Assembly: GCA_900549535.1 (NCBI GenBank) | Contig: UROR01000044.1 | Span: 1-14,337, forward strand | Direction: 5' to 3' | DNA length: 14,337 nucleotides | Origin: an uncultured Collinsella sp. | GTDB taxonomy: Bacteria > Actinomycetota > Coriobacteriia > Coriobacteriales > Coriobacteriaceae | In this document: piece after piece, positions 6,869 to 13,987 of the stretch | How the letters are laid out: every line of letters begins with the position of its first letter | Numbering within the stretch: the stretch's first letter is position 1 | The notes under the pieces: generated by a model | What the model was told of the DNA's origin: nothing | Database searches by the model: none | The model's input: the letters and a program-made list of their open reading frames with translations, nothing else | Program-made: the position numbers and the translations under genes

Positions 6869-6908
6869 GGGCGCTTTGCTGGTAATGTGTGTTGCCGGCA
6901 AAGCGCCT
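6869..6908 (+). terminator. stem-loop after purB, possible terminator without T-tract
   Basis: GGCGCTTTGC (6870-6879) pairs perfectly with GCAAAGCGCC (6898-6907), extended by a wobble and two G-C pairs around an 11- to 12-base loop. The T-run (6863-6867) lies before rather than after the stem, so intrinsic termination is doubtful; it may stabilise the 3' end or work with Rho. Confidence 0.45.
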
Positions 6909-6910
6909 CG

Positions 6911-6937
6911 TTGCATTTAGGGAAAGACGGGGATAAT
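6911..6937 (+). promoter_or_regulatory. candidate promoter of the TSCPD/Tat-lipoprotein pair
   Basis: TTGCAT (6911-6916) and GATAAT (6932-6937) are spaced 15 bp, shorter than ideal, and lie 34 bases before the ATG at 6972. They are the best match between the purB hairpin and the gene. Confidence 0.3.
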
Positions 6938-6971
6938 AGTCGTCTCGAATAACATTCTGAGAGGGGATCGC

Positions 6972-7235
6972 ATGATTTCGTTTGATTACAAGCCTCAGGG
7001 CGTGTGTGCTCGCAATATTCACCTTGACCTTTCCGATGACGGCAGCAAGGTGCTGGGCGTTGAGTTTACCGGCGGCTGCGATGGCAACCTCAAGGCCATC
7101 TCCAAACTGGTCGAGGGCGCTCCTGCCGACCGTGTGATCGAGGTTCTTGCCGGCAATACCTGCGGCATGAAGAAGACCTCTTGCGCTGATCAGCTTACGC
7201 GCGCTATCGAGGCCGCTCGCGCCGAGATCGCCTAA
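6972..7235 (+). CDS. TSCPD-domain small protein (TIGR03905-like), 87 aa
   Basis: A small cytoplasmic protein with GGCDGNL (34-40) and NTCGMKKTSCADQL (62-75); TSCAD is the variant here of the TSCPD signature found at the end of some ribonucleotide reductases and in short stand-alone proteins. Four cysteines (12, 36, 64, 71) could bind a metal or act in redox chemistry (inference); the family has no firm function that I know of. Start ATG 6972 with GAGGGG at 6961-6966, spacing 5. The stop TAA shares its last base with the ATG of the Tat lipoprotein gene (TAATG), which suggests translational coupling. The length is typical for the stand-alone family. Confidence 0.85.
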   Translation: MISFDYKPQGVCARNIHLDLSDDGSKVLGVEFTGGCDGNLKAISKLVEGAPADRVIEVLAGNTCGMKKTSCADQLTRAIEAARAEIA

Positions 7236-8446
7236 TGGGTATCGCCGACCACATCAAGAACGGAATATCGCGCCGCGGCTTTGTGCTCGGTGGAGTTGCC
7301 GCGAGCGCTGCCACGGCGCTTGCCGGATGTTCGAAAAAAACAGGCACCAGTGATGATGCCGCTGGCGAGCCGCAGGTTATCAAGGACGATTCGAAGATTG
7401 TCTCGATCACTGATGAGTACGAGGCAGTTGACATCGATCTTGAGCCGGCGGCATCGTGGACGCTGCCGCTGGGCACGTTGCTGTACTACTGCGATGGTGA
7501 CTATGCTGCGGCAATGATGGCGCCCGCATCGGCACTGCACGCCAACACACTCGGTGTGCTCAACCTGGGCGATGGCTCGCTTACCACACTTATCGAGGAT
7601 CCCGTTGAGGGAACCGGTTATGCGTTTTACGACGTTCGCGCGGGTGATGGCGTGTTCGCGTGGGTCGAGATGAACTTTGCCAATGCGTCTTGGAAACTCT
7701 ATGCGCAAAACCTTGCAGGCTCCTCCCTTACCGGTAACGCTGTCGAGCTCGACCGCGGTGGCGAAAACTACGATCCGCCGCTCTTCACAGCGTATGGGTC
7801 GTCGGTCATCTGGTATAAGATGCCTTCGTCCGGCGGCAGCAAGACGAGTAACGATTCGTACTGCTACCGTCAGTCACCCAGCGAGTCCAAGCCTGAGACT
7901 ATCTGGAAGTCGACGGGCCGCTTCGCATCCGCCCCGCGTGTGAGCGACGGCATCCTGACTATCTCGCCCCGCGTGCACAATGATGAGGGCGTCTATTACG
8001 GTATGACGGCGATCGACCTGACCGACGGCAACAATACGAAGCGAGCTCAGCTGGTGCTTCCTTCGTCGGTTTCGCCTTTCGAGGCCGTGTATATGGGCGA
8101 CACCTTCGTGTTCTCCATTGAGGCGACGTATAACGGTGTGGGTAGCCTGGGCAATATGGGCACCTATATCGGTAACGAGGGCGGGCCGTACCTCTTCCTT
8201 TCGCGTGAGCCGCTCGCGTGCGCTGCGGGAAGGAAAAATAAATACCTGGTTAAAGTCCAGGCGTCGCATTTTCTCATCGACACCTCTGCCAAGACCTATG
8301 GCTCGCTACTGTCGCCCGACCGCGCTTTGGAATATGGCGATTATCCGGCTACGGCGGGAAAATCGGACTCATTTCTTACGTACGCCACGGTGCGCAACAG
8401 CCAGGGTATACCCGAGACGGTCACCGCACGCCTATTCTCTCTTTAA
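7235..8446 (+). CDS. Tat-exported lipoprotein of unknown function, 403 aa
   Basis: The N-terminus carries a twin-arginine motif (ISRRGFVLGG, 11-20), a hydrophobic stretch rich in Ala, and a lipobox LAGC with Cys32 as the lipidation site. It should therefore fold in the cytoplasm and be exported by Tat to the outer face of the membrane. The mature part has repeated short β-rich segments with aromatic/Gly/Asp patterns (GVFAWVEMNF, SSVIWYKMPS, GILTISPRVH, DTFVFSIEAT) that suggest a β-propeller-like fold; this is inference from texture, with no catalytic motif seen. Translationally coupled to the TSCPD gene by a 1-base overlap, so no separate ribosome-binding site is needed. The operon appears to end here. 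Ligand or partner unknown. Confidence 0.82.
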   Translation: MGIADHIKNGISRRGFVLGGVAASAATALAGCSKKTGTSDDAAGEPQVIKDDSKIVSITDEYEAVDIDLEPAASWTLPLGTLLYYCDGDYAAAMMAPASALHANTLGVLNLGDGSLTTLIEDPVEGTGYAFYDVRAGDGVFAWVEMNFANASWKLYAQNLAGSSLTGNAVELDRGGENYDPPLFTAYGSSVIWYKMPSSGGSKTSNDSYCYRQSPSESKPETIWKSTGRFASAPRVSDGILTISPRVHNDEGVYYGMTAIDLTDGNNTKRAQLVLPSSVSPFEAVYMGDTFVFSIEATYNGVGSLGNMGTYIGNEGGPYLFLSREPLACAAGRKNKYLVKVQASHFLIDTSAKTYGSLLSPDRALEYGDYPATAGKSDSFLTYATVRNSQGIPETVTARLFSL

Positions 8447-8505
8447 GCTTAGAGGGGTTAAAAAGGCGCCAACAGGGGAATAAACGCGTTGTAATTGTGA
8501 GTACC

Positions 8506-8544
8506 GCCCGCCGAGCTGCCGCGTCATAGTGGCATCCGGCGGGC
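8506..8544. other. stable stem-loop upstream of the response-regulator gene
   Basis: GCCCGCCG (8506-8513) pairs with CGGCGGGC (8537-8544), with an inner GCC/GGC (8518-8520/8531-8533). No T-tract follows, so it is either a weak end for the lipoprotein transcript or a leader element of the two-component operon. The rest of 8447-8600 shows only a TAAAAT (8555-8560) as a possible -10, without a -35. Confidence 0.4.
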
Positions 8545-8600
8545 TCAGGTGCGTTAAAATGGGCTTGTTCTTAGCTGATTGAGACAGGGGGGGCCGTGTT

Positions 8601-9323
8601 ATGGCTTCAGATGCAAAAAAGATTCTGCTGGTCGAGGATGAGAAGGCAATCCGTGACGCCGTCGCTGCCTATCTCGAGCGCGAAGGCTACTGGGTTGTGG
8701 GTGTCGGCGACGGCCAGTCCGCGATCGAGGAGTTCGAGAAGCATCAGTTTGACCTGGTCGTGCTCGACCTTATGCTCCCCAAGATCCCCGGCGAGCGCGT
8801 TTGCCGCACCATTCGCGATACCTCGGATGTCCCCATCATCATGCTGACTGCCAAGGGCGAGATCGAGGACCGTATTATCGGTCTTGAGCTCGGCGCCGAC
8901 GACTATCTGATTAAGCCGTTCTCGCCGCGCGAGCTTGTCGCGCGCGTTCGCGCTCTGTTCCGCCGTGCCCATCAGGCCGACGAGCCAGCCGTCGAGGTAC
9001 TCGACTTCGGCGATCTGGTCATCGATATCTCGGGTCACAAGATTTTGGTCGAGGGCAAGGAAGTCGACCTGACGGCTTCCGAGTTTAAGCTGCTCACCAC
9101 GCTTGCCCGTCACCCCGGTCGCGTCTACAACCGCATGGAGCTGGTCGAGAAGGTGCTCGGCTACGACTTTGAGGGCTATGAGCGCACCATCGATAGCCAC
9201 GTGAAGAACCTTCGCGCCAAGCTGGGCGATGATCCCAAGAAGCCCAAGTGGCTCTACACCGTCCACGGTGTCGGCTATCGCTTCGAGGCTCCGGCCAAAA
9301 CCGATAAGTCGGACGAGAAATAG
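8601..9323 (+). CDS. OmpR/PhoB-family response regulator, 240 aa
   Basis: Receiver domain about 6-120: acidic pair Glu12/Asp13, phosphoacceptor Asp56 (LVVLDLMLP), Thr83 (MLTAKG) and Lys105 (LIKPFSPREL) are all present. Winged-helix DNA-binding domain about 130-232 with the typical end ERTIDSHVKNLRAKLGDD and YTVHGVGYRF. A DNA-binding transcription factor switched by phosphorylation from the kinase encoded 11 bp downstream. Start ATG 8601 with a GGGGGGG run 7 bases upstream. The signal and target genes cannot be read from the sequence; neighbours are purine and hypothetical genes, and autoregulation is common in this family. Confidence 0.96.
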   Translation: MASDAKKILLVEDEKAIRDAVAAYLEREGYWVVGVGDGQSAIEEFEKHQFDLVVLDLMLPKIPGERVCRTIRDTSDVPIIMLTAKGEIEDRIIGLELGADDYLIKPFSPRELVARVRALFRRAHQADEPAVEVLDFGDLVIDISGHKILVEGKEVDLTASEFKLLTTLARHPGRVYNRMELVEKVLGYDFEGYERTIDSHVKNLRAKLGDDPKKPKWLYTVHGVGYRFEAPAKTDKSDEK

Positions 9324-9334
9324 GGAAATCACAT

Positions 9335-10900
9335 ATGACACCTGCGCGCTTTGAAATCGGGCATAAGCATAAGCAGGAGAACGAGGCGGGTTCCAAGGCT
9401 AGTTGGAACACGCCTCGTTCCGATTCACGGCCAACGATGAGCTATCCCTCGCGCATGGCACTTGCTTTTGCTCTGACATCGCTCATGACGGTATTGGTGC
9501 TGGTGGGCGTGGTCTCTGTTGTGTGGGGCACGGTCTTTTCGGATTACACGCGCTCCAATATCGTCGAAATCGCAAATTCCGCTGCCGAAAAGCTTGCGAC
9601 GTCGTATGAGGAAAACGGCAATTGGACTGCGGGCGAGCTACGTACGGTCGCGACATCAAGTTTGGTGTCCGACGACCTGAGTATGCAGGTCGTCAACAAG
9701 AAAGGCGTTGTCGTTTATGACGACTCATGGCCTTCGGCAAGCGCGACCGCCGATGTGCGCGAGAACGAATCGCCGTCGAGCAGCTCGAGCGGGAAAAAAG
9801 CATCGCATAGTCCGGTCTCGTCGGCTCCCACCGGCTCCGATAGCGTTGCAAACGTCGAAATCATAACGTCTTCCGGCGAGCATGTCGGACAAGTAAAGCT
9901 GTGGGCCATCGGCTCCGATGCCTTGCTCACCAAGGCAGATTCTGCGTTTAGGGAGAAGACCTTTAACGCCATGGCCCTTGCTGCGGTTGTTGCAGTTTGC
10001 ATTTCGGTCGTTATCGGATCACTCGTGTCGCGCATGCTCACCAAGCCGATTCACCGTATTACCAGCACGGCCAAGCAAATTCGCGATGGCGATCTGTCTG
10101 CTCGTACGGGCTTGCGCGGCGATGACGAAATCGATCAACTGGGCGAGACATTCGATGAGATGGCCACTTCGCTCGAGAAGGATATGAAACACGAGAAGCG
10201 CCTGACCTCAGACGTTGCACACGAGCTTCGCACGCCGCTTATGGCCATGCTCGCAACGGTCGAGGCCATGCAGGATGGCGTGTATCCCACCGACGATGAG
10301 CATTTGGAGACTGTTGCTTCCGAGACGCGTCGCCTGGCTCGTCTGGTGCAGCAGATGCTCGACCTGTCGCGCATGGAAAACAGCACGGCTCCGCTCAACC
10401 TTGAGCCGGTCGACATGGTTCCTTTCGTGCGTTCCATCGTCAATGCCCAGGAGCGCCTGTTTGTCGACCGCGATCTGCGCTTGCGCTTTGCTGACGAGAC
10501 CCAAGGTCACGACGATGTCATCGAAGCTGATCCCGACATGATCACACAATGCGTCATCAATCTCATGAGCAACGCCATGCGCTACACCCCCGAGGGCGGT
10601 TGGGTCGTGGTGTCGGTGCTCAGTGACCGCAAACACGTCAGCATCGCCGTTTCTGATACCGGCATCGGTATTGCCAAGGATGACTTGTCGCGCATCTTCG
10701 GCCGTTTTTGGCGCGCCGATGCCAGCCGTGCCCGTGAGGCGGGCGGTCTGGGCGTGGGCCTCGCCGTGACCAAGCAGATTGTCGAGCGTCATCACGGCTA
10801 CATATCCGTGGAGTCGGAGCTTGGAAAGGGTACGACTTTTACGATTCATCTGCCTCGCGAGCACACGGCGGACGCGGCATCTACTACAATGGAGCACTAG
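9335..10900 (+). CDS. sensor histidine kinase (HAMP-HisKA-HATPase), 521 aa
   Basis: Partner of the regulator encoded directly upstream. Order: unusual hydrophilic N-terminus 1-40, TM1 about 42-65, extracytoplasmic sensor about 66-208 with a Ser-rich stretch (147-170), TM2 about 211-231, HAMP about 232-285 (KPIHRITSTAKQIRDGDLSART), dimerisation/phosphoacceptor helix with His296 (DVAHELRTP), N-box Asn409/Asn413 (NLMSNAMRYTP), G1 DTGIGI (441-446), F-box FGRFWRAD, G2 GLGVGLAV (471-478). All core residues are present, so it should be active. The ATG at 9335 has a weak AGGGA site (9322-9326, spacing 8). Later in-frame ATGs at 9437 and 9455 have no visible site but would remove a stretch with a strong hairpin, so the start is not certain. 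The sensor ligand is unknown. Confidence 0.94.
   Translation: MTPARFEIGHKHKQENEAGSKASWNTPRSDSRPTMSYPSRMALAFALTSLMTVLVLVGVVSVVWGTVFSDYTRSNIVEIANSAAEKLATSYEENGNWTAGELRTVATSSLVSDDLSMQVVNKKGVVVYDDSWPSASATADVRENESPSSSSSGKKASHSPVSSAPTGSDSVANVEIITSSGEHVGQVKLWAIGSDALLTKADSAFREKTFNAMALAAVVAVCISVVIGSLVSRMLTKPIHRITSTAKQIRDGDLSARTGLRGDDEIDQLGETFDEMATSLEKDMKHEKRLTSDVAHELRTPLMAMLATVEAMQDGVYPTDDEHLETVASETRRLARLVQQMLDLSRMENSTAPLNLEPVDMVPFVRSIVNAQERLFVDRDLRLRFADETQGHDDVIEADPDMITQCVINLMSNAMRYTPEGGWVVVSVLSDRKHVSIAVSDTGIGIAKDDLSRIFGRFWRADASRAREAGGLGVGLAVTKQIVERHHGYISVESELGKGTTFTIHLPREHTADAASTTMEH
9379..9420. other. 18-position inverted repeat near the start of the kinase gene
   Basis: The arms 9379-9396 and 9403-9420 pair at 17 of 18 positions with a 6-base loop (GGCTAG). 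Within the annotated kinase it covers codons 15-29. It has no T-tract. Its strength is unusual for coding sequence and fits an attenuator between regulator and kinase. Confidence 0.75.
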
Positions 10901-10958
10901 CTTTTCGCTATTCGGTGAAGGAGGGGTTTCGTCCCTGCCGCTCCGAGTTTGCGAAAAC

Positions 10959-10978
10959 ATGCGGGAAAGAACCCGCAT
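10959..10978 (+). terminator. small stem-loop between kinase and purC
   Basis: ATGCGGG (10959-10965) and CCCGCAT (10972-10978) pair perfectly around a 6-base A-rich loop. Only a loose T-run (TATTTTGG, 10987-10994) follows, so it is at most a weak terminator; it could also be a leader hairpin of purC. No clear promoter was found in the 109-bp gap. Confidence 0.35.
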
Positions 10979-10995
10979 TACTGTCGTATTTTGGT

Positions 10996-11001
10996 AAGGA
11001 G
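10996..11001 (+). promoter_or_regulatory. purC: ribosome-binding site deciding the purC start
   Basis: AAGGAG overlaps the in-frame GTG at 11001, which therefore cannot be the start. The next in-frame GTG at 11010 is 8 bases downstream and fits; ATG 11019 would be 17 bases away. Confidence 0.8.
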
Positions 11002-11009
11002 TGACTCAC

Positions 11010-11897
11010 GTGACAACGATGGAGCGTCGTCCGGATTCCCGTGGCAAGGTTCGTGATATCTATGATGCCGGTGAAAACCTGCTGATGGTCGCCACCGACC
11101 GCATTTCTGCGTTCGACTTCATTCTTCCCGACGAGATTCCGTTTAAGGGAGAGGTGCTCAACCGCATCTCGGCATTCTGGTTCGATAAGTTTGCCGACAT
11201 CGTTCCCAACCACCTCGTTTCCATCGACCCGGCGGATTTCCCCGAGGAGTTTGCTGAGTATCGTGACTACCTCGTTGGCCGCGCCATGCTGGTCAAGAAG
11301 GCCCAGACGATTCCTATCGAGTGCATCGTCCGCGGCTATCTGACCGGTTCGGGCAAGAAGACCTACGACGAGAACGGCACCGTCTGCGGCATCCAACTGC
11401 CTGAGGGCCTGACCGAGGCTTCCAAGCTTCCCGAGCCGCTGTTCACGCCGTCCACGAAGGCCGAGATCGGTGACCACGACGAGAACATCTCGTTCGAGCG
11501 TTGCTGCGAGATCGTGGGCGAGGACATTGCCACGCAGATTCGCGACCTTTCCCTCGAGATCTACAAGGCTGCCGCCGAGTATGCAGCGACCCGTGGCATC
11601 ATCATTGCCGACACCAAGTTCGAGTTTGGTGTCATCGATGGCAAGGTCACGCTGATCGACGAGTGCCTCACGCCTGACTCCAGCCGTTTCTGGCCTGCCG
11701 CCAGCTACGAGGAGGGCAAGATTCAGCCCAGCTACGACAAACAATTCGTCCGCAATTGGCTCAAAGCCAACTGGGATATGACGGGGGAGACCCCGCACCT
11801 GCCCGCCGAGGTCATCGATGGCACGTCCGAGCGCTATCGCGAGGCCTTCCAGATCATTACGGGCTCCCAGTTCACAAGCATGAAGGAGAACGCATAA
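11010..11897 (+). CDS. purC: phosphoribosylaminoimidazole-succinocarboxamide synthase (PurC), 295 aa
   Basis: Joins CAIR and aspartate using ATP to give SAICAR, the substrate of PurB encoded upstream in this window. SAICAR synthetase signatures are plain: IECIVRGYLTGSG (103-115) and LIDECLTPDSSRFW (215-228); also TDRISAFD (29-36) and ADTKFEFG (200-207). The length of about 295 aa matches the longer (yeast/actinobacterial) form rather than the about 237-aa E. coli form. Start GTG 11010, chosen by the AAGGAG at 10996-11001. The stop TAA is followed immediately by the GTG of the two-TM membrane protein gene, so the two are probably co-transcribed. I saw no purine riboswitch or PurR-box-like site upstream. 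Confidence 0.97.
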   Translation: MTTMERRPDSRGKVRDIYDAGENLLMVATDRISAFDFILPDEIPFKGEVLNRISAFWFDKFADIVPNHLVSIDPADFPEEFAEYRDYLVGRAMLVKKAQTIPIECIVRGYLTGSGKKTYDENGTVCGIQLPEGLTEASKLPEPLFTPSTKAEIGDHDENISFERCCEIVGEDIATQIRDLSLEIYKAAAEYAATRGIIIADTKFEFGVIDGKVTLIDECLTPDSSRFWPAASYEEGKIQPSYDKQFVRNWLKANWDMTGETPHLPAEVIDGTSERYREAFQIITGSQFTSMKENA

Positions 11898-12473
11898 GTG
11901 AGTACCCGTAGCGCCACGAACAAGCGCACGCAATCCCACGAGGTTACCGGGGTTGCGCGCAAGTCCGCCGCATCCGCCAAGCCCGCCCGTCAGGCAGCGA
12001 GCTCTGTCCGCGTCGTGCCGGCTTCGTCTAAGGCACGCCGCAAAGAGCTCGAGAAGGGCGAGAACCTCGAGGGCCTCTCTAAAGAGGAGAAGCGCGCCCG
12101 CAAGGCTAAGCAGCGCGCCAAGGAGGATCGCATCTACACGGTGTCGAATATCCTTCTCAAGCAGGATGAGGACTACACCAAGCGCCGCCGCATCTGGTGG
12201 GCCGTGCTCACTATCGGCATGGTGCTCGTCGTGGCCATTTGGGCTTCGCTGTACTTCGCTCCCGCTGGCATGGTGTCCAGCCCTGTCCAGATGGTCGGCA
12301 TCGTTTTGTCTTACATCGTCATTTTGGGTGACTTTATCTACGACTTCGTTCGTATTCGTCCCCTGCGCAACATGTACCGCGCGCAGGCCGAGGGCATGTC
12401 CGAGAACAAGCTCAACGCTCTTATCGAGCGCGCAGCTGCCGAGGAGGACAAGAAGGACTCCAAGAAGAAGTAG
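11898..12473 (+). CDS. two-TM basic membrane protein of unknown function, 191 aa
   Basis: The GTG at 11898 begins on the base after the purC stop; AAGGAG at 11883-11888 (spacing 9) lies inside the end of purC. Residues 1-98 are very basic and probably disordered or helical (KKARR-type clusters, EEKRARKAKQRAKEDR at 63-78). TM1 about 99-121 and TM2 about 129-151 are joined by a short turn. The C-terminal 40 residues are charged and end in a Lys-rich tail (EEDKKDSKKK). Both termini should be cytoplasmic. I do not recognise a named family. The basic head could contact nucleic acid or ribosomes at the membrane (speculative). A strong terminator follows, ending the purC unit. Confidence 0.85.
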   Translation: MSTRSATNKRTQSHEVTGVARKSAASAKPARQAASSVRVVPASSKARRKELEKGENLEGLSKEEKRARKAKQRAKEDRIYTVSNILLKQDEDYTKRRRIWWAVLTIGMVLVVAIWASLYFAPAGMVSSPVQMVGIVLSYIVILGDFIYDFVRIRPLRNMYRAQAEGMSENKLNALIERAAAEEDKKDSKKK

Positions 12474-12503
12474 CGTTTGCATGCATACTTATCGCTAAGA
12501 TAT

Positions 12504-12534
12504 AAGGCGCGTCGTTTTTGCGGCGCGCCTTTTT
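12504..12534 (+). terminator. rho-independent terminator after the purC unit
   Basis: AAGGCGCG (12504-12511) pairs with CGCGCCTT (12524-12531); the stem extends by three more pairs over a T-rich loop, and T residues run to 12534. Confidence 0.9.
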
Positions 12535-12562
12535 ACTGTTCTATAGATAGATGGAGTGGCAC

Positions 12563-13843
12563 ATGATTCGAGCTGCCCTGACGGTCGAAGAGGCTCTGGA
12601 GGGCATGAAGGCCCTGGAGCCCAAGATTAAAAACTATGCACGCCTGGTTGTCCGCAAGGGCGTAAACGTCAAGCCCGGTCAGGAGGTCGTCGTTCAGTCT
12701 CCGGTCGAGTGCGCGCCGTTTGCGCGCGTGGTGGTCGCGGAGGCCTATGCTGCCGGCGCCGGCCACGTGACGGTCATTTGGGCCGATGATGCCGTGACGA
12801 GGCTCACGTACGAGCATGTCGAGAAAAGCTATTTTGAGCAGACGCCCGAGTGGAAGCGCATGCAGCTGGATTCGTTGGCCCAGGACGGCGCCTGCTTTAT
12901 CTTTATCGAGGGCGCGGACCCTGCCGCCCTTAAGGGCATCGATCCCGCTAAGCCTGCTGCAGCTTCTAAGGCAAGGAACACGCAGTGCAAGGTCTTCCGC
13001 CGCGGACTGGACTACAACATCAACCCGTGGTGCATCGCCGGCGCGCCGGTCGTTGCCTGGGCGCGCGAGGTGTTCCCGGGAGACGCCGATGAGGTTGCAA
13101 TCTATAAGCTGTGGAATGCGATTCTGCACACCGCTCGCGCCGATGGCCAGGACCCGGAGAGCGACTGGGAACTCCATGACGCCGCATTCGAAAAGAACCT
13201 GCGTTTCCTGAACGACAATCGTTTCGACTACCTGCATTACACCTCGGCAAATGGAACCGATCTGACGATTGGCATGACGAAAGGTCACGAGTGGGCCGGC
13301 GGCAAGGGCAAGACGCCCGATGGGCACCCCTTCTTCCCCAACATTCCCACTGAGGAAGTCTTCACCTCGCCTGATCGTATGCGTGCCGACGGTATCGTGT
13401 ATTCGGCTATGCCGCTCATTCACCACGGTAACAAGGTTGACGATTTTTGGATTAAGTTCGAGGCGGGCCGCGTAGTGGACTACGATGCCCGCGTGGGTAA
13501 GGCGACGCTTGCGAGCATTATTGACACCGATGAAGGTGCCGCTCATCTGGGTGAGGTCGCGCTTATCTCCAAGAATACGCCGATCCGTGAAAGTGGCGTT
13601 CTATTCTATGACACGCTCTATGATGAGAACGCTAGCTGCCATCTCGCGCTGGGTGTCGGTTTCCCCGAATGCATCGAGGGTGGGTATGACATGTCCAAAG
13701 AGGAGCTCTTGGAGCATGGCGTCAACGTTTCGAGCACGCATGTCGACTTTATGATCGGCACAGACGACATCGATATCACGGGCATTACGCCTGATGGACG
13801 TGAAGTTGTGATTTTCCAGAACGGCCAATGGAGTTGGGAATAG
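12563..13843 (+). CDS. M29-family metallo-aminopeptidase (AmpS/aminopeptidase T type), 426 aa
   Basis: Removes N-terminal residues from peptides in the cytoplasm using two divalent metal ions. Residues matching the M29 metal and catalytic set are visible: PTEE (262-265), GEVAL (Glu331), FYDTLYDENASCH with Tyr349/Tyr353 and His360, and STHVDFMIG with His393 and Asp395. The length of about 410-430 aa is normal. The first ATG at 12551 lies inside the ribosome-binding site ATGGAG, whereas ATG 12563 sits 6 bases after GGAG (12553-12556), so 12563 is preferred. It has a terminator upstream, no operon partner, and its last codons contain the -35 of the downstream tRNA-Lys promoter. Confidence 0.94.
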   Translation: MIRAALTVEEALEGMKALEPKIKNYARLVVRKGVNVKPGQEVVVQSPVECAPFARVVVAEAYAAGAGHVTVIWADDAVTRLTYEHVEKSYFEQTPEWKRMQLDSLAQDGACFIFIEGADPAALKGIDPAKPAAASKARNTQCKVFRRGLDYNINPWCIAGAPVVAWAREVFPGDADEVAIYKLWNAILHTARADGQDPESDWELHDAAFEKNLRFLNDNRFDYLHYTSANGTDLTIGMTKGHEWAGGKGKTPDGHPFFPNIPTEEVFTSPDRMRADGIVYSAMPLIHHGNKVDDFWIKFEAGRVVDYDARVGKATLASIIDTDEGAAHLGEVALISKNTPIRESGVLFYDTLYDENASCHLALGVGFPECIEGGYDMSKEELLEHGVNVSSTHVDFMIGTDDIDITGITPDGREVVIFQNGQWSWE

Positions 13844-13862
13844 TCCCAGACCGTGGTACAAT
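13834..13862 (+). promoter_or_regulatory. promoter of tRNA-Lys, overlapping the aminopeptidase 3' end
   Basis: TTGGGA (13834-13839), 17-bp spacer, TACAAT (13857-13862), with an extended -10 TGG just before it. The -35 covers the last three codons of the aminopeptidase. The predicted start near 13869 is about 3 bases before the tRNA. Confidence 0.75.
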
Positions 13863-13871
13863 GCCACCCGC

Positions 13872-13947
13872 GGGCCGTTAGCTCAGCTGGCAGAGCAGGG
13901 GACTTTTAATCCCAAGGTCCAGGGTTCGAACCCCTGACGGCCCACCA
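13872..13947 (+). tRNA. tRNA-Lys (anticodon TTT)
   Basis: Acceptor GGGCCGT (13872-13878) with ACGGCCC; D-arm GCTC/GAGC; anticodon loop CTTTTAA with TTT at 13905-13907; T-arm CAGGG-TTCGAAC-CCCTG; discriminator A and encoded CCA (13945-13947). The body is close to the usual bacterial tRNA-Lys. The outermost anticodon-stem pair is a G-A mismatch. Own promoter and terminator. Confidence 0.97.
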
Positions 13948-13953
13948 TAGACT

Positions 13954-13987
13954 AAAAAAGCGACTGGCGGATGCCGGCCGCTTTTTT
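13954..13987 (+). terminator. terminator of tRNA-Lys
   Basis: AAAAAAGCG (13954-13962) pairs with CGCTTTTTT (13979-13987); an inner GGC/GCC continues the stem. It begins 6 bases after the CCA end. Confidence 0.85.

Noticed and set aside
10908..12482. Minus-strand open frame of about 520 codons opposite purC and the two-TM gene
   Set aside because: Antisense to two well supported genes with ribosome-binding sites; no recognisable domain.
12551..12562. ATG at 12551 as the aminopeptidase start
   Set aside because: This ATG is part of the ATGGAG ribosome-binding sequence that serves ATG 12563.
12533..13546. Minus-strand open frame of about 340 codons opposite the aminopeptidase
   Set aside because: Antisense shadow; the + strand product has the full M29 residue set.
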